From Oikopleura dioica (lineage: Eukaryota > Chordata > Appendicularia > Copelata > Oikopleuridae): DNA of 64,000 nucleotides. Shown piece by piece: positions 53,129 through 64,000 of the stretch. The notes beneath the pieces are model-generated. The model searched no databases. It was not told the DNA's origin and was given only the letters and a program-made list of their open reading frames with translations. The stretch covers positions 9,804,501 to 9,868,500 of the forward strand of contig OU015568.1 of NCBI GenBank assembly GCA_907165135.1. The letters run 5' to 3'. How positions within the stretch are numbered: position 1 is the stretch's first letter; every line of letters starts with the position of its first letter. The position numbers were made by a program, and so were the translations under genes.

Positions 53129-55301
53129 ATGCAAGCACATGGGGATGGAATGCAAGTCCGCTACGATCCAGGACTCACACAGATGCGAAGAGAAAGGTTC
53201 GGCCAAGCTCATTGATAATAAGCTCATGGCTTTTCTAGAGACGCCCTTCAGTTGGAATTGAAATCACGAGAGACAAAAGAGAAGGAACTTGTCAAGAGAG
53301 TCCGCAGACTTGAGAAAAGACTCAATGACGCGATTGACCAAGATCAAATTGTGGAAAAGCTCAAAGCACAGGTTAAGATTTGTCAAGAAAGAAATGTTTT
53401 CAAAGAAATTTAGGTTGCGAAAAGAGACAAGCGATTCAAAGATCTCAACGCGTATCTGAAAAAGCTGCCTACAATGGACGAGTTCCACCAAGTCACCTCC
53501 GAGCGCGATCGTCTAGAATGCGAGAATAAAGAACTAACAGTCAACTTTCGTGAAATCAAAGAGAAACTCGGACCGTACATCGAAAAAGTCCAGACAATGT
53601 CGACCGAAAAGCATCAACTGGAGAAGGAAATCCGCGATCTTTATCAAGCTAAAAGCGAGCTGGAAGACAAGCTTTGCTGCACGAATGTGACGAGTATAGA
53701 TAATAAAGAAAACAACTCCCAAGAGATTCTTGAAGAGAAAATCGAGCAACAAAGGCTGATAGAGACCAATCTCATGGCTAGACTCAAAAGAGAACGACAA
53801 GAAAGACACGATGAGGTTCAAAAGTAAGAGTATTTATTCCGGTTCTTGTTTTTCAGTTGAATATTTACAATAATAGATACGAGTCGGAGATAAGTCAGCA
53901 GTCGAAGTCGCTCCAGCTGATGATGGACGCTCTGAAAGAGAAAAATAATGAAGTCGAAGTATCAAAAGCTGATATATACGAAAAAGACGCGCTGATAGAA
54001 AAACTAAGGAGAGACATTGAAACCTTGACGGGAAGCAATTGTCCGGAAGCGATCAAGGAAGAACTTACAAGTGAGTTTTGTTTTACATATTTTCCTCCTC
54101 TTCGATCGAGGGAATTGTTGGCATTGGAGTGGCTGGGTCGTTTTGTGAGAGCGGGAATTCCCGAACTATCCGGTTCGGTTTCGATGGAGGAGGTCCCCAG
54201 CAACGGTCTTTGGCCATCGGAACTAGGAAATTTTTAAAATATGATTCTGTGGCTGACAGACAACTTTACCTTGTTCTGGTGCACTTGGGACGGGCTTTTC
54301 CTCTTGGATCCTTGTTGCTCTGCTAGGTATTGGCGGTCGAGGAGCAGCTTGTTTCAGGGATGGGGCGTTTGGTTGATTTCTCGTTGCCGCTGGGACGGGA
54401 TGGTTTATCGCTCTTTTTCTAAGCGAAATTTATATTCAGTGATATCAATTTTGAATAACTTACGGAAACGCAAAGCATGAGATGCTGACTTCGCGGTCGA
54501 ATTTCAGCCGTGGTCCATTCTCACTCACGATGCAGAATGGGCATTCGCCCATGTCTGGCAATCGTTTGCATTTTCGGCAGATTTTGTGGCCACAAGAGTC
54601 GAGGCGGACGAAAGTGTTCTAATCAGTAAAATCGAAAATTTCAAAGTTTAGTGCTTTACCTCATGGTTATTCTTGCAGTGGCACATGAGCAGACTTTTTA
54701 GCTTCCGCTTCTCCATTCGCAATTTTTTGATCTCTCTTTCCCGGTTAACAGCAGTCTTCTCGTATTGTACGAGTTTCTTGTTGGCCTTTTGCTCAGCGCT
54801 AAAGCAGCCTCCCATTTTCAATATAGAGCTTATATTCTAAGTCAATTCGAAAAAGTTTAAAGTTTTGGTTCTTCTTGCTTTTTTACTGTCTATCTGTTTG
54901 GTTGGTGGGTTTATGTGGCGGATGAATGTCTCCCTCTATCAAGCAGTTTTTATCCGCCGCAAATTTGGGGGCGCTATTGAAGACTTATCACAAATTCCCC
55001 CGAACGAACCAGCGTAATGCCATATTCTCACATTATTCACGATGTGATAGCGTTCACTGATAATCGCTAGCGGTTCCCACATTTAAATTCCTATTTAGTC
55101 GCCATCGAGGAACTTCAATCTGTGATCGACTTGACAGTTGAGCACGACGACTCCGACTCTGAAATCAGCGAACTGCACATGACAATCCGCGATCGCGATC
55201 ACAAAACTTTACCGATGCTTATGGACCAAATTTCAGCAATTCGAAAAACAATCCTTGATCTACACGCTTCCCACGCTACCGAAAAGTGTCAAGTTCAATA
55301 G
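53129..55301 (+). CDS. Coiled-coil (possibly centrosomal) protein
   Basis: ATG at 53129, eight bases after a TTTTGTAG acceptor, gives MQAHGDGMQVRYDPGLTQMR. Short exons then encode almost continuous coiled coil: DALQLELKSRETKEKEL, VAKRDKRFKDLNAYLKKLP, ERDRLECENKELTVNF, EKHQLEKEIRDLYQAKSELE, YESEISQQSKSLQLMMDALK. A 1028-nt intron (54071-55098), which contains a complete antisense gene, separates the last exon. That exon begins in phase with IAIEELQSVIDLTVEHDDSD and ends CQVQ, TAG at 55299-55301. About 440 aa. The pattern recalls CEP85-type proteins, but I cannot name it with confidence. XRN1 follows 186 bp downstream on the same strand. Confidence 0.72.
54083..54815 (-). CDS. Nested antisense RING-like protein with myristoylation-like start
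   Basis: Four minus-strand exons lying wholly inside the 1028-nt intron of the coiled-coil gene. ATG at 54815 gives MGGCFSAEQKANKKL, an N-myristoylation/palmitoylation-like signal (Gly2, Cys4, Ser6). A basic coiled stretch leads to a zinc module: LMCHCKNNHE, then after a short intron SCGHKICRKC and GECPFC, a compact or variant RING. The next exon is Pro/Ala-rich (NHPVPAATRNQPNAPSL). The last exon ends IPSIEEEENM with TAA at 54085-54083. All introns are short with GT-AG ends and phases agree. It has its own reading frame opposite the host intron, so it is not an exon of the host. Family not identified; a membrane-tethered E3 ligase or scaffold is a guess. Confidence 0.68.
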
Positions 55302-55486
55302 TTCTATAAACCGAATTTGCTTCTTTATCCATCATTTCCCCTCTCTGTACGTCAGCTGTATCTACCTTCTTCTCACTTCCAATATTCCACGAACATCCAT
55401 TTGCACCTGATTCTCGCTTTTTGTAAAGAATAATACAAGTCAATTCATTTTCACTCATTTTCATCACGAGTTGATTTCAGCTAAAA

Positions 55487-58400
55487 ATGGGAGTCCCGAA
55501 ATTTTATCGCTATATGTCCGAGAGGTATCCTTGCCTCTCGCAAGTGATCAAGGAGCATCAAATTCCAGAGTTTGACAATTTATACCTCGACATGAACGGT
55601 ATTATCCACCCTTGCTCGCATCCAAACGATGATGATCCCCACTTTCGGATTACGGAAGAGCAGATCTTCAAAGACATCTTTCACTACATCGAGTGTCTTT
55701 TTCGAATAATTCGACCCCGAAAAGTTTTTTCATGGCAGTTGATGGAGTTGCACCGCGAGCTAAAATGAATCAAGTCGGTTTTATAGTCACAACTTGTTTT
55801 AAAATCCATCCTGTAGCAACGTAGTCGACGTTTTCGATCAGCTAAAGAAGCTGAGGAGAATGAAAAAAAAGCGAGAGAGAAGGGAGAAGCTCTTCCTAAA
55901 GAAGGAAAGTTCGATTCAAATGTGATCACTCCTGGAACTGGCTTCATGGTTAGACTTGACAAACAGCTGAGGTTTGAGATCTTGAGATTATCCTTCCCCT
56001 CAATCCAGCCGTAGGTATTTTATTAACAACAAAATCACCCACGATGATGCTTGGCGAGGCATCAAAGTCTTTCTATCGGGACACGAGACTCCTGGAGAAG
56101 GAGAGCACAAAATCATGGAATACATTCGTCACCAGCGTACTCTTCCTGAGCATGATCCTCGAACTCGTCATTGTCTCTACGGACTTGATGCGGATTTGAT
56201 CATGCTTGGCTTGGCTACTCATGAACCGAACTTTTCTCTCTTACGAGAGGAAATTCAGTTCACTAAATCGAAGGATAAAAGTTGGGATCAGAGATTATCT
56301 CTTCTTTGATTTATGGAATTCTTACTTTGAATTGATCTGTGATCCCCAAAATCAGTGCCGGTAGACAGAATCGCCCAGAAGACATAACCTTCCATCTCCT
56401 GCATTTATCAGTGATGCGCGACTATATCCATCATGAGTTCAAGAATCTGCGGAGCTCTCTTGCATCCAGAAAAGAAGCCGGAGAAATACAGATCGAGTAC
56501 GACTTGGAACGACTTATCGATGATTGGGTTCTAATGGGTTTTCTTGTTGGAAATGACTTTGTTCCGCATTTACCGAACATGCACATCAAACAAGATCACT
56601 TGCCTGTTCTGTATAGATGTTACACAAAGGTAATTTTCGAAAAATAGCAGTCATATAAAAATTTGAAGGTTGTACCGAAACTGGGAAAATATCTAACTGA
56701 GAGAGGCTCAATTGATCTGGATGTACTGGAAGAGTTCTTCTTTGAACTCGCTGAGAATGAGCGGGAACAATTCGAAAATTCTCAGGCTGATGATAAATAC
56801 TTAGCCGGTAAAAGATCCATGATGAAAGAAAGCCATGGTAGCGGTGCGACTGCTCACGGTCCTCGTATCCAGAAAAAGTATGACTCGTGCAATTTAGATT
56901 CCATACTGAACTCTACTAGGTTAGATGAATTGGAAGCACTAGCATTAGAGCAAGAAGAGGAGGGGCTCTTCGAGGGGGACACGACGCAAGGTGATTTGGT
57001 TCCGATCGACGCTCGAGAAATCGGCACTGACTTCGGCATCTGGGACGACGTTACGAAGCAGGAGTTCGTTGACTATAGAAACTCGTATTATCACGCGAAG
57101 TTTAACAAACGATTGACGAAGGACTTCCAATTTACCAGTAACTTTGAAGTCATCAATATACAATTCTTACTTTTTCTAGTGAAAAATGAGTACATCCGAG
57201 CTCTTCAGTGGATCATGCACTACTACTACAATGGTGTTCAATCGTGGGGCTGGTACTTTCCTTTCCACTACTCGCCATTTATTTCTGATCTTGTTAACTT
57301 GAAAGAATGTAATCTCAAATACGATTACGGTAAACCCTTCCTTCCTTTCGAGCAACTTCTGGCTGTCTTACCAGCGTCATCGGGAAAAGTTGCCTTGCCG
57401 GAAGTCTTCCATAGTTTGATGGATAGTCCTTCTTCGCCAATTATTGACTTTTATCCGACTGAGTTCGAAACGGACCTCAACGGGAAAATGCAAGATTGGG
57501 AAGCAGTCGTTCTCATTCCTTTCATCGACGAGAATCGACTGTACGAAGCGATGAAGCCTGCACTGGCAAAATTAAGTCCTTTCGACAAATGCAGAAACAT
57601 TCACAGCCCGTGCAATGTGTTCGAATATGACCCGAAAATTGAACCTTACCATTACCCGTCTCCGATTCCCGAGAGTTTTCCCCATTTGGAAGCTTGCAGA
57701 TCAAAGTCGTATGAAGTCCCCACTCATGAAGGCATCTGGAAATTGAACTTGGAAGCTGTTCGTTATGGCCTCCTAAAGCCGTCGATGGAGCTTCTTCGTC
57801 CTGGTTTCCCAACACTTTTTCATATCGAGCACTACGCAGAGCTCGAGCGCAATGGCGTCAAAATTTTCAATATGGCTTCGAGAGGAGAAAACATGATGCT
57901 CTACATTGGAAAGCATCTTCCTGATTCCGACTGGTGCAAGAACATACCAAAAACAATGCAAGATATGTGCAAAAAATGGCTTGGAAAGAACGTCGCTGTT
58001 GGCTGGCCTCACTGCTACAGCGCAAAAGTTGTAGAAGTTTCAAGTGTCAAGCACCGCGCCTATTTCAAGAACACGGATGAAAGGAAGAACGTTGTTGGTA
58101 TTTCTGATAACAATAAATTTGGATTCGAGCAACAGCTTGGCATCGTTGAAGACGCGCTGAAGGAGAGATGGGGGATTTCACTCGGAGAGACTGATTATCT
58201 GATCCATGCGAAGCCATTGATCGGACGAAAAGTGGTCTATTCAGGATCTAAGCCTAAGGTGGAAAAGGTTTTCGGCGATGTTCAAGTGTACCCGCTGCAA
58301 ACTTGTGTCCGCGAATTGACTACTGAAGGTATTGTAAAATCATGAACGGCGATTATATGGCTTTTTAGAACCATATAAAAAGATCCACGATGTTGGTGGT

Positions 58401-61163
58401 CTCTTTACAGCGGATAAGAGAGTTTTCTGTCTGTCCCCTAAATTCTATGGTTGTTCCGCATTAGTAACGGGAATCAACGAAGACGGTCTCGTTTCCGTCG
58501 AAGTTACACAGCACGAACACATCGATGTCGAAGTTGCACGGCAATCAGCCACCCCTGAGGGGGAGCTGAAATGGTTTCCTGGTTGGAGAGCGGCCCAAGC
58601 TACTGGAATAAGTTCTTACATGGTTTCCAGAATAACTGGCCATTTCTATGTTGATATGCCAGGCGAGAAGAATCAGCGTCGAAACATTGGACTTAGCTTG
58701 CGATCGAACAAAGGCAAAGGGATGGAAGCTCCAGGATTTACAATGAAGAAGGAAGAGGAAGATAATCGCATTGAATGGCTGTATTCGTCGGCGCTTATTG
58801 ATTGCTTGAATAAATATATCGGTACGATCAAAACCAGGATCAGATAAATCAAATTATTTAGATGAATACAGAGAAGTTTTCGACATTCTGCACGACAAAT
58901 TCGATGCAGGTGACGGAAGAAACAACTCTTCAGTCGAGATCACTGCCAGTGACATCTTCCCAGACTCCGAGAATGTGAACAAAAACATTGACGAATTGGC
59001 TAAATTTATAAAAACCCTGGAGTGCTCTCAGTCACCGACTGTTGAATGTGGCATTGAGCGCCTTTCGAAGACGGAAATCGACGCTCTCGTCAAACTCGTT
59101 GACCATGCTAAGGCGAATGAAACTAAAGTTGTCCTAAAGAAGAACTTTTCCCCGAAGCTTTTGTACGCGCACGTTGATGGAGTAGGCAGAACTGATCCAG
59201 ATGGGAAGACGAAGTTTACTCTGTGGGATCGGGTCGTGAATTGTCGCGGCGATACAGCTGTTCCTCTTGGTTGGCAAGGAACTGTCATTGGGACAAGTAA
59301 GCTCAGGCTGAAAACGATGAACAATAATCTGTTTTAGTTCCTGAGAAGGCAGCTACAACAGGTGTAGGCTCTTCAATTCAGTCGCCAATGTGCAACATTC
59401 TTTGGGACAAACCATTCATGGGCGGATCAAATCTCAACGGCATGTGCCCTCCCAGAAGAGGATACCGCCTTCCAGAGTTCTGTCTTCTCAATTTGAACAA
59501 AAAGAGACAAGCTCAAAATCGGGAACAGAAGACTCGCAAGGGCACCGAAAAGAAAAAAGTTCAAATCCATAAACGGTAAGACATAACTTTCACGGCAATA
59601 TTCATGATTCTCAGCCCTAGTGAGAGCGGAGATGGATTCTCTACAATGCCCGCCGACTTCATGTCGAAGCTGAAGCAGATTGTTCCCAACGCTCGCATGG
59701 AAAGTGGCCAAAAACAGGCTGTCCTCAAACCTGAACCTATCAAACCAGCTCCACATGTTGATCCGAGCATCATCAGTTCCCAACAGATGCCGCCGACTAA
59801 TGTTTTCCAGAACCAGCAGGTCCGAATGCCGATCAATCCACTCGTTTCCCCTCAAGGAGTGATGCATCACCAGAAGACCATCCCACCTCAAGTGATGAAC
59901 CAACCACGAGGACCAGCAATGGTGCCAACTCAGATCATGGCGAACCTCAACTCTCGGTAATTCTTTTGTTCATAAATCCAAGTTAACGCAAAAACATAAG
60001 GCAAATGATGGGGATGAATAAGTCCGCGAATAAAAATGGAAACAAACGACCAGATCGACAAGTCTACAACCCAGGAAACAGAAGCCAGGCAAGCTCAAAA
60101 ATCGCTGAAAACGCTCTGAAAAGTGTCTTAAAAATTGGACGAAGCTCTGGTAGCCCCTTCGAGTCTCCAGCAGCCTCAAACAATGGATCAAGGAACTCAA
60201 CTCCAACAGCTAATGTTGAGGCCAACGGGTCAGAAACAAATCGACCAAGAGAAGTGAAAGAAAACGTCGAGCGCCTCCCCATTGGTCCTCCTGATAACAC
60301 TACAAAGGGTTTCAAAAAAGCATTCATTCGATCGCCCAGATCTGAAACACATGGAGCTGAAAACATTGATGATCAAACTGCGAAGGAAGAAACTAAACGA
60401 GGATATTGGGAAGCTGGCGAACCCTTGCCTGAAATGATTCAGCAATACATTGCTCTCAAGCAAAGAGAAGCAAGAGAGAGAGCTGGAGTAGTGGGAGAGC
60501 CGGAAGCACCTGCTCAAGAAGAAAGAAAGATTACGGAAGAGGCAAATGAGGTCGATGCTCAGGCGGTTCCAAACGACGGAGATGAGGCCAATCAAGATAC
60601 ATCTTCGACAGGCACTGCATCAGAAGAATTGAAAGATATTATGCGCGGTGCAACTGACGACCAGGATGATGAGTGGTCTAGCAGTGGTTCGGAAGAAGTC
60701 GTCAAGCCTCAGCCAAGATCTCCAGCATCGCGCAAGGCGCATGAAGACAGCTTCTGCCCGCCTTGGATGCCGCTGCCCACGGAGGAGGAACGACAGAGAA
60801 ATCAGAAGTTGGTGCAGGAAGATCCACAAGCTGCTGTTGACTACTTGATGGAACTCGTTAAGAAAAGTGACAAGCTCGGGCTTGAATGGAAGCAAAAAGA
60901 AGAGGCGAAAAAACGTCTGGAGAGTGCTTCTCAGCCACTTGCTTCAACTTCTGAGAAGGACTTATTGAATGGCAAAGGCTTGGATGGCTTCGATAAGTTT
61001 TCTGAGGCTGATTTGAAAATTGCGACTGAGGAGGAGGGAAACTCTTCTACCAAAAAGTATGTTAGAATCAGATTTATCTATTCTCACTAGTGATTTCAGG
61101 GGTCAAAAGAAGTCTGCCCCACGCAGAAAGATGGCGGCGAATTTTGGTGGCATGAAGAAGTAA
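55487..61163 (+). CDS. XRN1: 5'-3' exoribonuclease 1
   Basis: Cytoplasmic 5'-3' exonuclease that degrades decapped mRNA. ATG at 55487 ([17 protein letters not shown]), just after a GATTTCAG acceptor. The catalytic acidic residues are present: [58 protein letters not shown]. The conserved core continues ([49 protein letters not shown]), then the D1-D3 and SH3-like region ([38 protein letters not shown]). The long C-terminal part (59.6-61.2 kb) is low-complexity Pro/Ser/Gln/Glu-rich and ends [16 protein letters not shown] at 61161-61163. A one-base deficit in a T run at 55725-55730 breaks the frame in RPRKV-FFMAVDG. Confidence 0.96.
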
Positions 61164-61398
61164 AAAAGTCGAAGGATGATCGAATGGGATCTTGAATCAA
61201 GAGCTACGTTTTTTATTTATATACAACTGTATAAAAATTAATAGCTCACCTCACTGCTGCATCATGGGTTCAATTCTCTTCATTTAATTTTACTTAACTT
61301 TCATTCAGCGCGATTCAAGTTACTGTACGTTTTCGCGCTCTACGGTTAAATTTCGAGTCGTCAAAAAGAGTTGTCAAAATAAAGTAACGTTTGTTAGA
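61164..61398 (+). promoter_or_regulatory. Intergenic region with acceptor at the TCERG1 start
   Basis: 235 bp between XRN1 and TCERG1. AATAAA-like sequence is weak; TTTTTTATTTATATAC follows the XRN1 stop. The last bases, TTTGTTAG, abut the ATG by one base, the same AG|A-ATG arrangement seen at EXOSC9 (50704), consistent with a spliced-leader acceptor leaving a minimal 5'UTR. Confidence 0.45.
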
Positions 61399-64000
61399 AT
61401 GTCGGCGTTCGGATTCGGGGAACTCCACGATGGTGGGAACCCGATGACCGCCGCTTTCCGAACTGGCAAAAATGCTCCAAAGAAAAAAGACAAGCCAGAA
61501 ATCGTTATGCCAGACCAAGAAGATCCTGACGAGAGGTTAAAACAACCACGGGGCGTTCTTCCACAGGGAATGCGCTCGAAAATCGACGCAGAAAAGGCGC
61601 GCTTGGCTGATGGAACCGTCGACAACCCCGGTAACGCGCCATCGATAGATCCGAACAAAGAGCTTTGGGTGGAAACAAGATCACCGGCTGGAAAGGTCTA
61701 CTTTTACAACGCTAAAACAAGGAAAACGGCATGGTCGCGCCCGAGCAAAGCTCAAGTTATCTCACAGCAACAATTCCTTGCACTAGCGATTTCTCAAACA
61801 TCCAAAGCGACTGGAAACTCTGGAGCAGGGGTAATCTAGCTTTGTACGAATCTATTCAACAAGTTTTTTCTTAGAGCTTTCAGGCTCCAGCGGCAATGCC
61901 AGCGATGTTGATGCAGATGGCGCCGGCAGCAGGTACCGAACATCTTTCCAAAATCTCATTTCAAAGTCATTTATAGCGGGTATCGTTGGAATGGGCGCAT
62001 CAAGAGGTGATGATTGGGTTCAACAAACAACTGCCGATGGAAAAGTCTACTACTACAACAAACGAACACTAGAAAGCAGCTGGACGAAACCACAGGCCCT
62101 ACTTGAAGCGGAAAAAGCTCAAAGATTCATGGAAGAACAAAAGGCTAAAAGAAAACCTGTCGGAAAAGTAGCCGTCCCTGGAACACCTTGGGCGATTGTT
62201 TGGACTGGAGACGGACGACACTTCTTCTTCAACCCTTCGGCGAAGCTCTCGCTCTGGGAAGTGCCAGAAGAGCTGAAGTCTAGATCTGATATCGAAAAAT
62301 TGATCAACGATGGTCCAAATGGCCCAGAACAAGAAAAAGACGATGAAGAAGAGCAGGAGATGCCAGCAGTTTCACAAGAAAAAACAGGCCCTACTCCAGT
62401 TAGTATTCCCGATGAGTCCACAGGTAAAGTCATGCTTATTTTTCGTTTATGGAAATATTTCGTTAGGTGAGCCGCCAGCGAAGAAGCAAAAAGAAAACGA
62501 GGAGAAGCTCGATATCTACTTCGACGTAGCACGAAAAAATAGAGAGATGAAAGCAGCGAAGCTCATCGAAGAACTGCCTCTGGAAGTTAGATTAGAAAAA
62601 TTCTACGATTTATTGCGGGAGAATAATATTTCCGCCTTTTCAACATATGAACGAGAAGAGCGTAAACTCGACAAAGATGATCGATTCCTCCTGGTAAGAC
62701 ATCATTAATTTGAACTGTTTTCTTGATATTGGTATATTCTAGCTTCTCCCGACAGCAAGAAGACAAGCGTTCGACGATTTTCTAGCAGACAAAGCGCAGC
62801 TAGAAGTGAAATTGAGAAAGGCTCAAAAAGACGAGAAGATTGCCAAGTTCGAGGAAATGTGCGAAAATTGGAAGGGAAACAGATTCTCCGAATTCGCAGC
62901 TCGTTTTGCTCGTGATAAGCGATTTCTTGCCTTTGACAAGATGAAGGAGAGAGAAACGCTCTTCTTTTCTTACAAAAAGAAATTAAAGGACAAGTCGCTC
63001 AATGACAGTAAAAAGAAGAAAGAAGATATCAAACTTGATTTCATGGACATTCTGGACAAGAAGAAGTGTCAGACACTGAAAAACTGGGAGGAGGTCGAGG
63101 AAAAGCTGAAGGACACTTCAGAATTCAAAGCTGCACCTGAAGAAGAAAGGTTAGAAATATTCTCCTTGACTAAATCAAGAAATTTTTTCAGGCGTTCCTG
63201 GTATGTGGGCTTCCTCAAAACACTGGCTCTTGAGCAGGATGAAGATGCGAAAATAGCGTTGAAACAACACGAAGCTGAAGAGAAAAAGCGACGCATGCAG
63301 GAAGCGATTGAAAAGCGTAAAAGGGAAGCTGATGAAGCTCGTGGGGCCCTCGGCCGTCAAATGGATACTGAAAGGAAAAAGCATCAAACTGAAGCAGCCA
63401 AGTAAGCAATGATATTGAAGATCTTAGGGATCCTTTACGTTCATTTTTAGGGATACTTTTATGACCATGTTGTCTGAAAAAATAAGAAGCACAGATTATA
63501 ATTGGGACGACGCAAAATCGAAACTCAAAAAAGAATCACGCTGGAGCCAAGTTTCGGATCTCGACAGAGGCGAAATGGAAGCGTTGTTTCATGAGCATAT
63601 GGGTACTTGAAAACTCCTTCGGCTGTTGATTTAAATTTATTTTTTTGTAGATAGTTTAAAAGAAAAAAGAAAGAAGGCATTCCATCAATTATTAGCAGAA
63701 ACCAAAGTCAACACGACATCGAGCTGGAAAGACATTAGAAGAAAAATCAAAGAAGACATCCGTTATCAAAAGTTCTCTTCTTCAGAGAGAAAAAAAGAGC
63801 GAGAATTCAACGAGTATATCGACTCACTTGGCACAAAAGCTCGCCAAGAGTTCCAGGAAATGCTTGAAGAATGTCGCCTGATAACTTATGAAACAGAAGG
63901 TAATGATGAACAGTTGTATTTGTTGCTAAAAGTTTCGTTTGTAGAAGCTATTCGCGATGAAAACGAACCTGGAAAAATCCTCAACGAAATCGTCGAAGTG
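61399..64000 (+). CDS. TCERG1: Transcription elongation regulator 1 (CA150), partial
   Basis: Nuclear factor coupling RNA polymerase II elongation and splicing. The start ATG directly follows TTGTTAG|A. The N-terminus [16 protein letters not shown] is followed by three WW domains: [17 protein letters not shown]...[23 protein letters not shown]...SSWTKP and [17 protein letters not shown]...SLWEVP. Then an acidic linker and at least five FF domains, including [60 protein letters not shown] and [20 protein letters not shown]. Introns about 45-60 nt. The reading frame is open at the window end, so the C-terminus is missing. XRN1 ends 235 bp upstream in the same orientation. Confidence 0.95.

Noticed and set aside
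61255-61290. GGGTTCAATTC, B-box-like, between XRN1 and TCERG1
   Set aside because: No matching stems or A-box upstream.

Overview
The window is a piece of a very compact animal genome, most likely a tunicate of the larvacean (appendicularian) type. Three things point there. Most introns are only about 38-60 nt. Genes are packed head to tail, with an AG acceptor just before the start codon, as expected for spliced-leader trans-splicing and operons. The gene set is clearly metazoan: parkin, PEN-2, KIF3A, MRCK, Smaug, SUPT3H, CDIN1, TCERG1. The taxon is an inference; no rRNA or mitochondrial marker is present. There is no prokaryotic operon, CRISPR array or phage. Exon junctions were read by eye from splice sites and family similarity.

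Layout. 0.1-3.9 kb: minus-strand exons of an unidentified single-pass membrane protein and a C-terminal tail ending in a PDZ-ligand-like motif. 4-6.8 kb: no convincing gene. 6.8-7.4 kb: TTAA-flanked foldback element. 7.6-11.0 kb: SK-type potassium channel with a hAT-like MITE in its last intron. 11.1-12.8 kb: RPS3 (minus) with another foldback element in intron 1. 13.3-14.7 kb: two RNF170-like RING proteins (minus). 16.0-24.6 kb: MRCK kinase and KIF3A (both minus). 25.6-34.1 kb: plus-strand series of a small unknown gene, CDIN1, transketolase, SUPT3H, Smaug and an unknown gene. 34.9-48.0 kb: minus-strand series of a secreted pseudo-protease with CUB and lectin domains, a secreted G8 protein with Thr-rich tail, a DSD1-like PLP enzyme, a hyaluronidase and parkin. 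48.2-64.0 kb: plus-strand series of two secreted cyclophilins, PEN-2, EXOSC9, a coiled-coil protein, XRN1 and TCERG1 (cut by the window end).

How the genes relate. Most are housekeeping genes placed together by compaction or operon structure rather than one pathway. RNA biology recurs (EXOSC9, XRN1, TCERG1, Smaug). The 35-46 kb block is extracellular: pseudo-protease/lectin, G8 protein and hyaluronidase.

The most unusual signals are: (1) an 814-bp inverted-repeat element with 8-bp target duplication inside a CUB-domain coding exon; (2) two antisense genes nested in the only large introns of EXOSC9 and of the coiled-coil gene, one taking its C-terminus from a MITE; (3) two tandem CRIB motifs in MRCK; (4) a serine-protease domain whose catalytic His reads Gln; (5) an array of ACUAAC motifs in a 3'UTR. 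Apparent one-base frameshifts in XRN1 and the SK channel suggest homopolymer errors in the assembly.
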